Source of the DNA: Flavobacterium bizetiae
Lineage (GTDB): Bacteria; Bacteroidota; Bacteroidia; Flavobacteriales; Flavobacteriaceae
Direction: 5' to 3'
NCBI RefSeq assembly: GCF_902804475.1
Contig: NZ_CADCSU010000131.1
Coordinates: 1 to 53,118, forward strand
Length of the DNA: 53,118 nucleotides
Both the position numbers and the translations under genes were made by a program. The number at the start of each line of letters is the position of its first letter. Position 1 is the first letter of the stretch. Shown here one piece after another: positions 1 through 8,375 of this stretch. Below the pieces are notes generated by a model that was given only the letters and a program-made list of their open reading frames with translations, was not told where the DNA came from and ran no database searches.

Positions 1-60
1 AGACATACTGTAATCTTTCTGTGTACGCTTTACATAGCGTAATTCTTGATCTTTTTCCAT
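1..60 (-). CDS. 5' end of a probable IS3-type transposase OrfA (cut by window edge)
   Basis: A reading frame opens with ATG at 60 on the reverse strand and runs off the left edge. It shows 20 residues, starting MEKDQELRYVKRTQ and then KDYSMS. This resembles, from memory, the N-termini of IS3-family OrfA helix-turn-helix proteins of Bacteroidota. On the reverse strand the upstream DNA carries a small hairpin (64-80, arms GATAC/GTATC) and a stretch beginning TGTCTTGTCCTGAAAT at about 98-83, which could be the terminal repeat of the element. With only 20 residues the family call is tentative; another short DNA-binding protein is possible. Confidence 0.42.
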   Translation of the reverse strand, partial: MEKDQELRYVKRTQKDYSMS

Positions 61-111
61 AATGATACTTTTTATGTATCGCTATTTCAGGACAAGACAT
101 CTGTTAAATAT

Positions 112-146
112 AAAAAAATCATTCATCGAAAGTGGATGATTTTTTT
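112..146. terminator. Hairpin terminator between the IS-like end and the DUF2807 gene
   Basis: Arms at 113-125 and 133-145 pair over 13 bases with one G-T pair around a 7-base loop. The hairpin is flanked by A- and T-runs, so it could stop transcription on either strand. It lies between two divergent reading frames, where no gene now ends. It may be the leftover terminator of a gene displaced by the IS-like element. Confidence 0.6.
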
Positions 147-153
147 ATATTTG
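146..153 (+). promoter_or_regulatory. -7 box for the DUF2807 gene
   Basis: TATATTTG matches the Bacteroidota -7 consensus TAnnTTTG and lies 22 bases before the ATG at 175. No clear -33 TTG is seen at the expected distance. It directly abuts the hairpin at 112-146. Confidence 0.5.
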
Positions 154-174
154 TGAAAATCAAATCTAGAATTA

Positions 175-1008
175 ATGAAAAAGAATACAGCCCTGCTCCT
201 ATTGTTATTGGTTACAACATTTACTTTTGGTCAAAGAAGAGAAAAAATAAAAGGATCTAAAATCGTAACCACTTCAGTAAAAGAAGTAGGAGAATTTGAT
301 GGCATTGAAGCCGATGATAATCTGGAAGTTTATCTTGAAAGAGGAGAAAAAAACGAAATAAAAATTGAAGCCGATGACAATTTACATGATATCATCGGGA
401 TGGACTTAAGAGAAAAAGTACTTCGTTTATATACTTCTAAAGAAAGTACTATTTTTAAAAAACTAATTGTTCGTGTTACGTATACGAGTTCTCTAAAAAC
501 GGTAATAGCAAAAAATGATGCTGTAGTTTACGCTATTCAGGAGCTTCAGTTAGACGATATTACTTTTAATACTTTTGATTACGCAAAATTATTCCTGAAT
601 GTAAATTCTAAAAAATTCAATTTATTTGCTGATGATAAATCAAAAACTGAATTGAACTTAAAGTCTGAAGACGCAAATTTACAATTAAGCAAAAACGCAT
701 CGATTAAAACATTAGTGTCTGCCATAAAATTCAGATGTGATTTATATCAAAAAGCAGTTGCCAATATTGAAGGGATTGCTGAAAAAGCTACTATTCGTTT
801 AGATAATAATTCAATCTTTACCGGAACTAAATTTACTTTAAAAGATGCCAATATTACAGTAGAAAATTATGCGGTAGGAAGTATTTTAGCAGAAACGACT
901 GTTTCAATCGCACTTGGTGATAAAGCAGAACTTTCTCTTTTAGGAAGTCCGGCCATAACATTGACTCGTTTTTCTGAAGAAGCAAAACTTTTGAAGAAGA
1001 TTAAATAA
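175..1008 (+). CDS. Secreted DUF2807 (GIN domain) protein
   Basis: This 277-residue protein starts with a Sec signal peptide (Met-Lys-Lys, a leucine-rich core, then TFTFGQ at about residue 20). The rest is a series of short beta-strands with the opening phrase VGEFDGIEADDNLEVYLERG. That pattern is typical of the DUF2807/head-GIN family, which forms a beta-helix-like fold on the cell surface or in the periplasm. The molecular function is not known for most members. The start is supported by a TAnnTTTG box 22 bases upstream. It stands alone and converges on trxB, with a strong hairpin between the two. Nothing looks truncated. Confidence 0.8.
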   Translation: MKKNTALLLLLLVTTFTFGQRREKIKGSKIVTTSVKEVGEFDGIEADDNLEVYLERGEKNEIKIEADDNLHDIIGMDLREKVLRLYTSKESTIFKKLIVRVTYTSSLKTVIAKNDAVVYAIQELQLDDITFNTFDYAKLFLNVNSKKFNLFADDKSKTELNLKSEDANLQLSKNASIKTLVSAIKFRCDLYQKAVANIEGIAEKATIRLDNNSIFTGTKFTLKDANITVENYAVGSILAETTVSIALGDKAELSLLGSPAITLTRFSEEAKLLKKIK

Positions 1009-1011
1009 AAA

Positions 1012-1149
1012 AGTCGCAGTATTCAGTTTCAGTTCTTAGATTGAAACTTAAAAACAAAAAGTCCCAATCTTTACGATTGGGACTTTTTGTTTTTAGTCGA
1101 TTTCAGATTCCCATAAAAAAACTGGAAACTGAAACTGAATACTGCGACT
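1012..1149. repeat. Nested inverted repeat between DUF2807 and trxB
   Basis: An outer perfect 23-base inverted repeat (1012-1034 with 1127-1149, core CAGTATTCAGTTTCAG) encloses a second, perfect 21-base hairpin at 1049-1095. The gap between the convergent genes is therefore one long foldable structure. The outer arms resemble other gap repeats here that use 'GAAACTGAAAC' or 'CCTGAAAC' words (36013-36048). Confidence 0.85.
1049..1095. terminator. Bidirectional terminator for DUF2807 and trxB
   Basis: A perfect 21-base stem (1049-1069 with 1075-1095) around a 5-base loop has a GC core (GTCCCAATC/GATTGGGAC) and outer A/T tracts on both sides. It serves both converging genes. Confidence 0.88.
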
Positions 1150-1153
1150 GAAT

Positions 1154-2101
1154 TTATTCTTTTGAAGCCAAATATCTTTCAGCATCTAATGCAGCCATAC
1201 ATCCTGTACCTGCAGCAGTAATTGCCTGACGGTATACATGATCTGCAGCATCACCAGCTACAAAAACACCTGGTACATTAGTATTAGACGTTCCCGGAGT
1301 ATTTACAATATAACCAGTTTCATCAAGAGTGATATAGTCTTTAAAAATATCTGTATTTGGTTTATGACCAATAGCAACGAAAAATCCTGTAGCAGGAATT
1401 TCGATAACTTCGCCAGTAGTTTTGTTCAATGCTTTTATAGCGTGTACTACTTGCTCGTCACCTAATACTTCAACAGTATCGTGGTTTAGTAAAATCTCGA
1501 TGTTTTCGGTTTTGCGAACGCGTTCTTCCATAATTTTAGAAGCTCTGAATTTTTCGCTTCTTACCAACATGGTTACTTTTTTACAAAGTTTAGATAAGTA
1601 ATGTGCTTCTTCGCAAGCAGAATCTCCTGCTCCAACAATTACCACTTCCTGATTACGGTAGAAGAAACCGTCACAAACAGCACAAGCAGAAACTCCACCG
1701 CCCATTTGTAAATAATGTTGTTCTGATGGTAATCCTAAATATTTTGCAGATGCTCCTGTAGAAATAATAACAGTTTCGCAGTGCAATTCGATTGAATCGT
1801 TGATCCAAACTTTATGAATATCTCCTGAAAAATCAACTTTTGTCGCCCATCCATCACGGATATCAGCACCAAAACGTTTTGCTTGTTCTTGCAACTGAAT
1901 CATCATTTCCGGTCCTGTAACACCATCAACATAACCTGGAAAATTTTCTACTTCATTAGTTGTAGTCAACTGACCACCAGGTTGCATTCCCTGATATAAA
2001 ACTGGATTCATATTTGCTCTGGCAGCATAAATAGCAGCAGTATAACCCGCTGGACCAGAACCTATGATTAGGCATTTAATTTTTTTGATTGTATCTGACA
2101 T
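1154..2101 (-). CDS. trxB: Thioredoxin-disulfide reductase
   Basis: This cytoplasmic flavoenzyme passes electrons from NADPH through FAD to thioredoxin. The 315-residue length is normal for the low-molecular-weight bacterial type. Visible landmarks are the FAD-binding GSGPAGYTAAIYAARA at residues 14-29, the redox-active CAVC at 140-143 followed by DGFFYRNQ, the NADPH-binding VGAGDSACEEA, and the C-terminal FAD motif GVFVAGDAADHVYRQAITAA. The start ATG at 2101 is preceded by a TAnnTTTG box at 2130-2137. It converges on the DUF2807 gene and shares its terminator. Its partner here may be other thioredoxins; a thioredoxin-domain lipoprotein is encoded at 20183-20881 but lies outside the cytoplasm. 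Confidence 0.97.
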   Translation of the reverse strand: MSDTIKKIKCLIIGSGPAGYTAAIYAARANMNPVLYQGMQPGGQLTTTNEVENFPGYVDGVTGPEMMIQLQEQAKRFGADIRDGWATKVDFSGDIHKVWINDSIELHCETVIISTGASAKYLGLPSEQHYLQMGGGVSACAVCDGFFYRNQEVVIVGAGDSACEEAHYLSKLCKKVTMLVRSEKFRASKIMEERVRKTENIEILLNHDTVEVLGDEQVVHAIKALNKTTGEVIEIPATGFFVAIGHKPNTDIFKDYITLDETGYIVNTPGTSNTNVPGVFVAGDAADHVYRQAITAAGTGCMAALDAERYLASKE

Positions 2102-2129
2102 AATATGATTCTATTAATAATTGATGGTG

Positions 2130-2137
2130 CAAAAGTA
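2130..2137 (-). promoter_or_regulatory. -7 box for trxB
   Basis: On the reverse strand TACTTTTG matches TAnnTTTG and lies 28 bases upstream of the trxB ATG. No -33 TTG at 17-21 bases is obvious. Confidence 0.5.
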
Positions 2138-2262
2138 AGTTTTTATTGTTGGAATAAAGAACTCAATTAATCAGTTTTTGCTATTCTGAAATAGAGAATA
2201 ATGAATAAGGCAGAAATAAAAGAAGCTCATATTGCATGATTCTCAATTATACAGCAAGAAAG

Positions 2263-2350
2263 TCTTCTTAAATAATGAAAAAAGACTTTTGTCGGGGTGG
2301 CAACCTGCGGTCTTCCCGATTCGCAATCGGGACGCGATAACCGTTATGGC
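2263..2350 (-). pseudogene. Decayed duplicate of the tRNA-Pro transcription unit
   Basis: This stretch aligns with the intact tRNA-Pro unit at 2401-2506, including its downstream flank (AAGTCT...AAAAGACTTTTGTCGGGGTGGCA in pieces). Three changes break it. Eight bases are missing from the T arm (GGATTCGA). The anticodon arm is replaced by a perfect stem CCCGA/TCGGG with loop TTGCGAA. The 5' acceptor strand no longer pairs with CACCCCG. The D-arm words GCGATAACCG remain. It is unlikely to yield a functional tRNA. Together with the intact tRNA and its promoter, it fills most of the 606-base gap 2102-2707; no protein gene is seen there. Confidence 0.8.
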
Positions 2351-2394
2351 TTTTTAATATTTATTAATTTCAATAAAGGAATTCAGTAAAAGAC

Positions 2395-2430
2395 AAAAAA
2401 AAGTCTCTCCAAATAAATGAAAAGACTTTT
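2395..2430 (-). terminator. Terminator of tRNA-Pro
   Basis: On the reverse strand, directly after the tRNA 3' end, AAAGTCT and AGACTTT form a stem followed by a T-run. The decayed copy at 2263-2290 keeps the same hairpin, which shows that the whole unit was duplicated. Confidence 0.65.
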
Positions 2431-2431
2431 G

Positions 2432-2506
2432 TCGGGGTGGCAGGATTCGAACCTGCGGCCTCCTGCTCCCAAAGCAGGCGCGATAACCGGGCTACGCTAC
2501 ACCCCG
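2432..2506 (-). tRNA. tRNA-Pro (anticodon TGG)
   Basis: Read on the reverse strand, the acceptor arms CGGGGTG and CACCCCG pair fully, and the discriminator base is A. The D arm contains AGCCCGGTTATCGC. The anticodon stem CCTGC/GCAGG encloses loop TTTGGGA with anticodon TGG, and the T arm carries GCAGGTTCGAATCCTGC. CCA is not encoded. A well-formed promoter lies just upstream. Confidence 0.97.
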
Positions 2507-2516
2507 TAAGCGGGTG

Positions 2517-2548
2517 CAAAGATAGAACTATTTTTGGCTTATCCAAAA
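2517..2548 (-). promoter_or_regulatory. Promoter of tRNA-Pro (-33 TTG, -7 TATCTTTG)
   Basis: Reverse strand: a TTTTGG element (2543-2548), a 19-base spacer counted from its TTG, then TATCTTTG at 2517-2524, 10 bases before the mature tRNA 5' end. This is one of the best matches in the window to the Bacteroidota housekeeping promoter. Confidence 0.78.
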
Positions 2549-2707
2549 GAATTTTTAAAATAAAAACAATTCTTTTTTTCTCAAACTACCTATATCCTTA
2601 AGTCTCTTTACGATAACTTTTCAATTAACACGAAAAGAACTAAAAAAATTACCTTCGTATTAAAATGTTATTATATTTACCAATCATAACATTATACTTA
2701 TTTCTAT

Positions 2708-5236
2708 ATGGAAGGTTTTCTTTTAGCTGCGTTATTTTGTTTTTTAATCTATATATTCAATACAATCAAAGGTCGTTTTAACAATCTCGAAAACGACATT
2801 CAAAAACTTAGTAAAAAGATTGATCTCTTAAAAACAATTGAAAAAACTTCTGAAACTATTCCGGTTGCGCCAATTCCGGTTGTAAAAAAAGAAGAGTTTA
2901 AGATCGAGCCTGAGCAATCTAACCAAAATACTTTTGAACCGGCACAACCAGAAATTGTTAAAGACACAATTCCGGTTCCGATTTTAAAAGAAGAAGTTCA
3001 GGAAATTAAACCAGAGAAACCGCTTTTTCCGATAGAATTACAAGTTGCTCCAACGCGCGAAGAAAAAATTCAGAAACCAATAATTCCTGCTGAACCGGAA
3101 AAATCATTCTGGGAAAATTTCAAAGAAAAAAATCCGGATTTAGAAAAGTTTATTGGAGAAAACCTTATCAACAAAATTGGTGTTTTAATCCTCGTATTAG
3201 GAATTAGCTATTTTGTAAAATATGCCATCGACAAAGACTGGATCAACGAACCTGCCCGAGTTGGAATTGGTGTTTTATGTGGCGCTCTTGTTATGGGAAT
3301 TGCACACAAATTGCGTAAAAACTACGCCGCATTTAGTTCTGTTATTGTTGCGGGGGCGATTGCGATTTTCTATTTTACAATTGGAATCGCTTTTCATGAT
3401 TATCATTTGTTCAATCAAACCGTTGCCTTTAGTATCATGGTAATCATTACAGCATTTAGTGCTTTAATATCTTTATCCTATGACCGAATTGAACTGGCAG
3501 TACTTTCATTAATAGGCGGATTTGCTGTTCCGTTTATGGTAAGCACAGGCGAAGGCAATTATGTTGTGCTCTTTACTTACATCATCATTCTAAACGTTGG
3601 TATTTTAGGTATTGCGTATTATAAAAAATGGAATCTGGTTAATATACTTACTTACCTGTTTACTGTTTTATTGTATGCCGCATGGTTAACTAAAGATTTA
3701 AGTTCTGATAAGCCACATTATTTTGGTGCTTTAGTATTTGGATTTATTTTCTATTTCATTTTTATATTAATGAACCTGATCAATAATATCAGATCAAAAG
3801 GAGAGTTTTCTAAAACGCAACTGACTATTTTGGCCAGCAACACCTTCTTATTTTATGGTGCCGGAATGGCGATTTTGGCTAATTATCATCCGGAATTAAA
3901 AGGTTTGTTTACTACAATTCTTGCTTTACTCAATTTAATTTACGCCTGGTTTTTATACAAAAAATTCGACCTTGACCAAAAAGCTGCTTACTTACTTATC
4001 GGATTAACGCTGACATTTATAACATTAGCGATCCCAATTCAGTTTGAAGGCAATTATATTACACTATTTTGGGCAGCAGAAGCCGTTTTATTATTATGGT
4101 TGTCTCAGAAATCTAAAATTAATAGTTATAGATTTGGTTCTATAATAGTTCATATTTTAATGATCTTCAGTCTGATTATGGACTGGAACAAATATTACAA
4201 TGGCGCCTCACCTTTAAGCATCATCATAAATCCTATATTTATAACGGGTGTTTTTGCTACGGGTTCTTTATTTGCAATTTGGTATTTATTAAGAAATGAA
4301 ACCGAAAACTCAACTATTTTCGACATTAGTTTTAATCCTGGAAAATACAGAAGGATTGTTTTAGAAGTTGGCTTTGTAATTGCCTATTTCACAGGTTTAC
4401 TCGAAGTTATTTATCAATCAAATCATTCTATCGAAAGTATTTACAGCGCTATAGCATTGCCTATTTTGTATCACTTGATATTCTCTGCTTTGTTTACATC
4501 TTATTTAATAAAAAGAAAAACAGAAACCGGATATCAGGGCGCTTTGTTACTTGCCATTGCCAATATTGTTTTATTTACTTTTTGGTTTTCAAATTATCCT
4601 TTCCTTGAGCATAAAGACATTATTAGTTCAGGAAACGGAAAATCGATTGCTTTTTACCTTCATTATATTTCGCTAATTATCACGATTTATTTTGGTTATC
4701 AATTGTTTCAAATCTATAAAAAAGTCGACTTTACTTTTCTTAGAAGTCGCTATTTTATGTGGATTGCTGCCTTTTTTGTCATTTATATCGCGAGTTCAGA
4801 AGTAATGCTTCATGGTCTTGTATTTATGAATTCTCCGGTAACAGTTCAGGACATACAAACAAGTCCTATGTATGCAAGTTACAAATCGAATTTGCCTTAT
4901 TTACGTGATTTCATAGCCGACGATTATATTGGTTTAGCACGAACTAAAATCATAAAAACAGGATTTCCAATTCTTTGGGGAATTTTAGCTTTTGTATTTT
5001 TAATTACAGGGATAAAAAAACAACTTAAATCTTTAAGAATAATCGCTTTATCATTACTGGGACTAACCATTTTAAAATTATTTTTATACGATATCAGTAA
5101 TATTTCTGAAACCGGAAAAATCATATCGTTTATTCTTTTAGGAATCTTAATTTTGATTATCTCTTTTGTTTATCAAAAAATCAAAGTATTAGTTATTGAC
5201 GAAAATAAGACTGAACAAAACAATGAAACTAAATAA
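2708..5236 (+). CDS. DUF2339 polytopic membrane protein
   Basis: An 842-residue integral membrane protein. After an N-terminal hydrophobic segment it has a short coiled coil (NLENDIQKLSKKIDLLKTIEK) and a Pro/Glu/Lys-rich linker to about residue 130. About twenty or more transmembrane helices then fill the rest of the chain. The words NLINKIGVLILVLGISYFVKYAID at the start of the helical part are typical of DUF2339. The function of the family is unknown. The stop codon overlaps the start of the next gene by 14 bases, so the two are almost surely translated together. DUF2339 and DUF3999 proteins are known neighbours in other bacteria, which supports a joint envelope role. Confidence 0.85.
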   Translation: MEGFLLAALFCFLIYIFNTIKGRFNNLENDIQKLSKKIDLLKTIEKTSETIPVAPIPVVKKEEFKIEPEQSNQNTFEPAQPEIVKDTIPVPILKEEVQEIKPEKPLFPIELQVAPTREEKIQKPIIPAEPEKSFWENFKEKNPDLEKFIGENLINKIGVLILVLGISYFVKYAIDKDWINEPARVGIGVLCGALVMGIAHKLRKNYAAFSSVIVAGAIAIFYFTIGIAFHDYHLFNQTVAFSIMVIITAFSALISLSYDRIELAVLSLIGGFAVPFMVSTGEGNYVVLFTYIIILNVGILGIAYYKKWNLVNILTYLFTVLLYAAWLTKDLSSDKPHYFGALVFGFIFYFIFILMNLINNIRSKGEFSKTQLTILASNTFLFYGAGMAILANYHPELKGLFTTILALLNLIYAWFLYKKFDLDQKAAYLLIGLTLTFITLAIPIQFEGNYITLFWAAEAVLLLWLSQKSKINSYRFGSIIVHILMIFSLIMDWNKYYNGASPLSIIINPIFITGVFATGSLFAIWYLLRNETENSTIFDISFNPGKYRRIVLEVGFVIAYFTGLLEVIYQSNHSIESIYSAIALPILYHLIFSALFTSYLIKRKTETGYQGALLLAIANIVLFTFWFSNYPFLEHKDIISSGNGKSIAFYLHYISLIITIYFGYQLFQIYKKVDFTFLRSRYFMWIAAFFVIYIASSEVMLHGLVFMNSPVTVQDIQTSPMYASYKSNLPYLRDFIADDYIGLARTKIIKTGFPILWGILAFVFLITGIKKQLKSLRIIALSLLGLTILKLFLYDISNISETGKIISFILLGILILIISFVYQKIKVLVIDENKTEQNNETK

Positions 5237-6449
5237 ATTTCTCGCATTATTACTTATCGCAAACCTTTCGTTTGGGCAATATCAAACGAGTGCCAAACTA
5301 AAAAAAGTCACTCAGAATGGTTTCAATGAAATTATTTTGTCGCCTGAAGTACGATCATTTTCGAAACAGGATTTGAGCGACATTAGATTATTTGATTCTA
5401 AAGGAAATGAGGTTCCGTATTTTTTTCAGAGCAATAATGCCGTTTCATCAAATACTTTTGAAGAATACAATATTGTTTCGAAAACAGTTTATCCTAAAAA
5501 AAGCACTTCGATTGTTATTGAAATTCCGTCTAATAAACACAACAATCAGCTTTCGTTATTCATAGCCAATTCTGATGTAGAAAAGAAATATTCTGTTTCA
5601 GGAAGTGATGACCAGAAAGAATGGTTTGGAATATCTGATTCACAAACACTTTATGATTTGAACAGTCGATCTGAAACAAGCGTTGTTAAAACAATTTCAT
5701 ATCCGTTAAGTACATATCGTTATCTAAAAATAGATTTTGATGACAAAAAAACACTCCCGATCAATGTTTTAAAAGTCGGGAATTTTAACTCGAAGTTACA
5801 AAAAAGCGCTTTACAGGAAATCTTTCCAAAACAATCCATAACAACAGAAATCCCATCAGAAAAAGAAACTCAAATTCGTGTTCTTTTTGATGCGCCACAG
5901 GTTATCAATGAGATTTCCTTCGAAATTTCAAAACCAACTTATTACAAGCGTACTGTTATTCTTTACAGGAAAATAAAACGCGAAACCAAAAGAAAATCTC
6001 AAATAATAGAGGAAGAAATTACTTCTTTTGAGTTAAACTCAAATACTACGAATACGTTTGTGTTTCCTGACATATTCGAAAAAGAATTTTACATTAAAAT
6101 TCAAAATCACGACAATCAGCCATTATCAATTTCGAAAATAAAATACTTTCAAAAGCCCATTTCTATCATTGCAGATTTAAATGTTAATGAAAATTATATC
6201 CTGAAAACAGGAAATAAAAATCTTAGTGAACCGGAATATGATCTTTCGAATTTTAAAAACAATATCGTTGTCAATTTGCCACAAACAACGCTTTACGACA
6301 TTCAGCATAAAACCACGGTAAAAACTGCTGTGGCAAATAAATCTTTTTGGCAACAATCCTGGTTTATGTGGCTTTGTATTATTTTGGGCGGAATTACAAT
6401 TTTATTTTTTACTGCCAGTTTAATAAAAGATTTAAAAAGCAAAAATTAA
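5223..6449 (+). CDS. DUF3999-like membrane-anchored periplasmic protein
   Basis: This 408-residue protein starts at ATG 5223, inside the end of the DUF2339 gene. An ATG at 5196 is in frame, but only the later one gives a clean signal peptide (MKLNKFLALLLIANLSFGQ). The mature part is beta-rich with phrases such as DIRLFDSKGNEVPYFF and YRYLKIDFDD, in line with discoidin-like sandwich modules of DUF3999. A single C-terminal helix (SWFMWLCIILGGITILFF) anchors it, with a short basic cytoplasmic tail. It probably sits in the periplasm bound to the inner membrane and works with the DUF2339 protein. Function unknown. Confidence 0.78.
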   Translation: MKLNKFLALLLIANLSFGQYQTSAKLKKVTQNGFNEIILSPEVRSFSKQDLSDIRLFDSKGNEVPYFFQSNNAVSSNTFEEYNIVSKTVYPKKSTSIVIEIPSNKHNNQLSLFIANSDVEKKYSVSGSDDQKEWFGISDSQTLYDLNSRSETSVVKTISYPLSTYRYLKIDFDDKKTLPINVLKVGNFNSKLQKSALQEIFPKQSITTEIPSEKETQIRVLFDAPQVINEISFEISKPTYYKRTVILYRKIKRETKRKSQIIEEEITSFELNSNTTNTFVFPDIFEKEFYIKIQNHDNQPLSISKIKYFQKPISIIADLNVNENYILKTGNKNLSEPEYDLSNFKNNIVVNLPQTTLYDIQHKTTVKTAVANKSFWQQSWFMWLCIILGGITILFFTASLIKDLKSKN

Positions 6450-6501
6450 GAGCGGGACAAAAATTTAACATTTAAATACTTTTTTAAGATTCAAACCGCT
6501 T

Positions 6502-6534
6502 ATTTGTTCTTCTATGCTAAAATCGAGAACAAAT
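6502..6534 (+). terminator. Possible terminator after the DUF2339/DUF3999 pair
   Basis: ATTTGTTCT and AGAACAAAT form a 9-base stem with a ~15-base loop in the 244-base gap before parA. There is no strong T-run, so this is only a candidate. Nothing else was recognised in the gap except a weak TATTTTTA box near 6664. Confidence 0.35.
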
Positions 6535-6693
6535 AGAACGAATTTTCGGTACTATTTTTTTATTATCCAAAAAATTAAATTCCTCAGAACACGCACCATA
6601 CAACGATTAACCGAAGTTTCTTAAATGTTAACAAAATAGATTTTCAGAAACCATAAATAATTGTATTTTTACGGTTCAAAATTCAGAAAATAA

Positions 6694-7461
6694 ATGGGCA
6701 AAATCATTGCGATTGCTAATCAAAAAGGAGGCGTTGGAAAGACTACTACATCGGTAAATCTTGCAGCCTCATTGGGTGTTTTAGAAAAGAAAGTATTATT
6801 GATTGATGCTGATCCTCAAGCAAATGCTACATCTGGCCTTGGGATTGATGTAGAATCTGTTGAGATGGGTACCTATCAGATACTTGAACACAGTAACACT
6901 CCTAAAGAAACCATAATAAAATGTTCAGCTGTAAATGTTGATGTGATTCCCGCTCACATTGATCTTGTTGCCATCGAAATCGAATTGGTAGATAAAGAAA
7001 ACAGAGAGTACATGCTTAAAAAAGCATTAGAAAGTGTAAGAGATGAATATGATTATATCATTATCGACTGTGCGCCTTCATTGGGTTTACTAACCCTAAA
7101 TGCTTTAACTGCGGCTGATTCAGTTGTTATTCCTATTCAGTGCGAATATTTTGCACTTGAAGGATTAGGAAAATTATTGAACACGATAAAGAGTATTCAA
7201 AAAATACACAACCCGGATCTTGATATCGAAGGATTGTTACTAACGATGTACGATTCGAGATTACGTTTATCTAATCAGGTTGTAGAAGAGGTTCAAAAAC
7301 ACTTTAACGATATGGTTTTTGATACCGTTATTCAGCGAAATGTAAAATTAAGCGAAGCTCCAAGTTTTGGTGAAAGCATCATTAATTATGACGCAACAAG
7401 CAAAGGAGCAGTTAATTATATTCATTTAGCTCAAGAAATTATAAAGAAAAACAGTAAATAG
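6694..7461 (+). CDS. parA: Chromosome-partitioning ATPase ParA/Soj
   Basis: A 255-residue deviant Walker-type ATPase that moves or orients replicated origin regions together with ParB. The N-terminus reads GKIIAIANQKGGVGKTTT, which contains the signature-lysine P-loop KGGVGKTT. It is followed by LLIDADPQANATSGLG and the Walker B-like YIIIDCAPSLGLLTLNAL. Length and motifs match chromosomal Soj-type proteins rather than the longer plasmid ParA with an N-terminal HTH. parB begins 5 bases after its stop. The following genes (DUF5683, dapB, lepB, WbqC) run the same way, an order common in Flavobacteriia. Confidence 0.96.
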   Translation: MGKIIAIANQKGGVGKTTTSVNLAASLGVLEKKVLLIDADPQANATSGLGIDVESVEMGTYQILEHSNTPKETIIKCSAVNVDVIPAHIDLVAIEIELVDKENREYMLKKALESVRDEYDYIIIDCAPSLGLLTLNALTAADSVVIPIQCEYFALEGLGKLLNTIKSIQKIHNPDLDIEGLLLTMYDSRLRLSNQVVEEVQKHFNDMVFDTVIQRNVKLSEAPSFGESIINYDATSKGAVNYIHLAQEIIKKNSK

Positions 7462-7466
7462 TTTTT

Positions 7467-8375
7467 ATGACAAAAGCAATTAAAAAACAAGCCTTAGGAA
7501 GAGGATTATCAGCATTATTAAAAGATCCGGAAAACGACATTGTATCAGTAGATGACAAAAATGCTGACAAAGTTGTTGGAAACATCATAGAGCTTGAAAT
7601 AAGTGCTATCGAAATAAATCCGTTTCAGCCTAGAAGCAATTTTAATGAAGAATCGTTACGCGAATTAGCCACTTCTATTAAAGAACTTGGCGTGATTCAA
7701 CCTATTACTGTTCGAAAATTAGACTTCAATAAATACCAGTTAATTTCAGGAGAGCGTCGTTTGCGCGCTTCGACTTTAGTTGGTCTTACACATGTTCCTG
7801 CATACATTCGTATTGCGAATGACAATGAATCGCTGGTTATGGCATTGGTTGAAAATATTCAGCGTCATGACTTAGACCCAATCGAGATCGCACTTTCGTA
7901 CCAACGTTTAATTGATGAAATTCAATTGACTCAGGAACAAATGAGCGAGCGCGTTGGAAAAAAACGTTCTACAATTGCCAATTATTTACGTCTTTTAAAA
8001 CTTGACCCGATTATTCAAACAGGTATTCGTGATGGTTTTATCAGTATGGGACACGGTAGAGCAATTATTAATATTGAAGATTTAGACATTCAGACTGATA
8101 TCTACCAAAAAATTGTCAGCCAGAATCTATCTGTTCGTGAAACAGAAACTTTAGTAAAAAATTATCACGAAAGTTTAAAACCAAAAGTTGACGGAAAACC
8201 AAAAGCAGATTCTTCGTTTGTGGTGAGAGAAACGCAAAAAAACACTTTTAATGATTATTTTGGTGCGAAAGTTGATGTAAAAGTCGCAGGTAACGGAAAA
8301 GGAAAAATTACAATTCCGTTTAATTCTGAAGCCGACTTTAATCGAATTATAAAATTAATAAACGATAGTGAATAA
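7467..8375 (+). CDS. parB: Chromosome-partitioning protein ParB/Spo0J
   Basis: The 302-residue DNA-binding CTPase that loads at parS sites and works with ParA. The N-terminus has the ParA-interacting region ALGRGLSALLKD. The ParB/Srx domain follows with IEINPFQPRSNFN, the CTP-binding LISGERRLRAS (GERR motif) and ENIQRHDLDPIE. A helix-turn-helix (LTQEQMSERVGKKRSTIANYLRLL) comes next, then a C-terminal dimer domain. Its last codons overlap the GTG start of the next gene. I noticed no TGTTTCACGTGAAACA-type parS in the window, by eye only. Confidence 0.96.
   Translation: MTKAIKKQALGRGLSALLKDPENDIVSVDDKNADKVVGNIIELEISAIEINPFQPRSNFNEESLRELATSIKELGVIQPITVRKLDFNKYQLISGERRLRASTLVGLTHVPAYIRIANDNESLVMALVENIQRHDLDPIEIALSYQRLIDEIQLTQEQMSERVGKKRSTIANYLRLLKLDPIIQTGIRDGFISMGHGRAIINIEDLDIQTDIYQKIVSQNLSVRETETLVKNYHESLKPKVDGKPKADSSFVVRETQKNTFNDYFGAKVDVKVAGNGKGKITIPFNSEADFNRIIKLINDSE

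Noticed and set aside
6450..8375. parS site near parAB
   Set aside because: I looked by eye for TGTTTCACGTGAAACA-like sequence and saw none; a full scan was not run.
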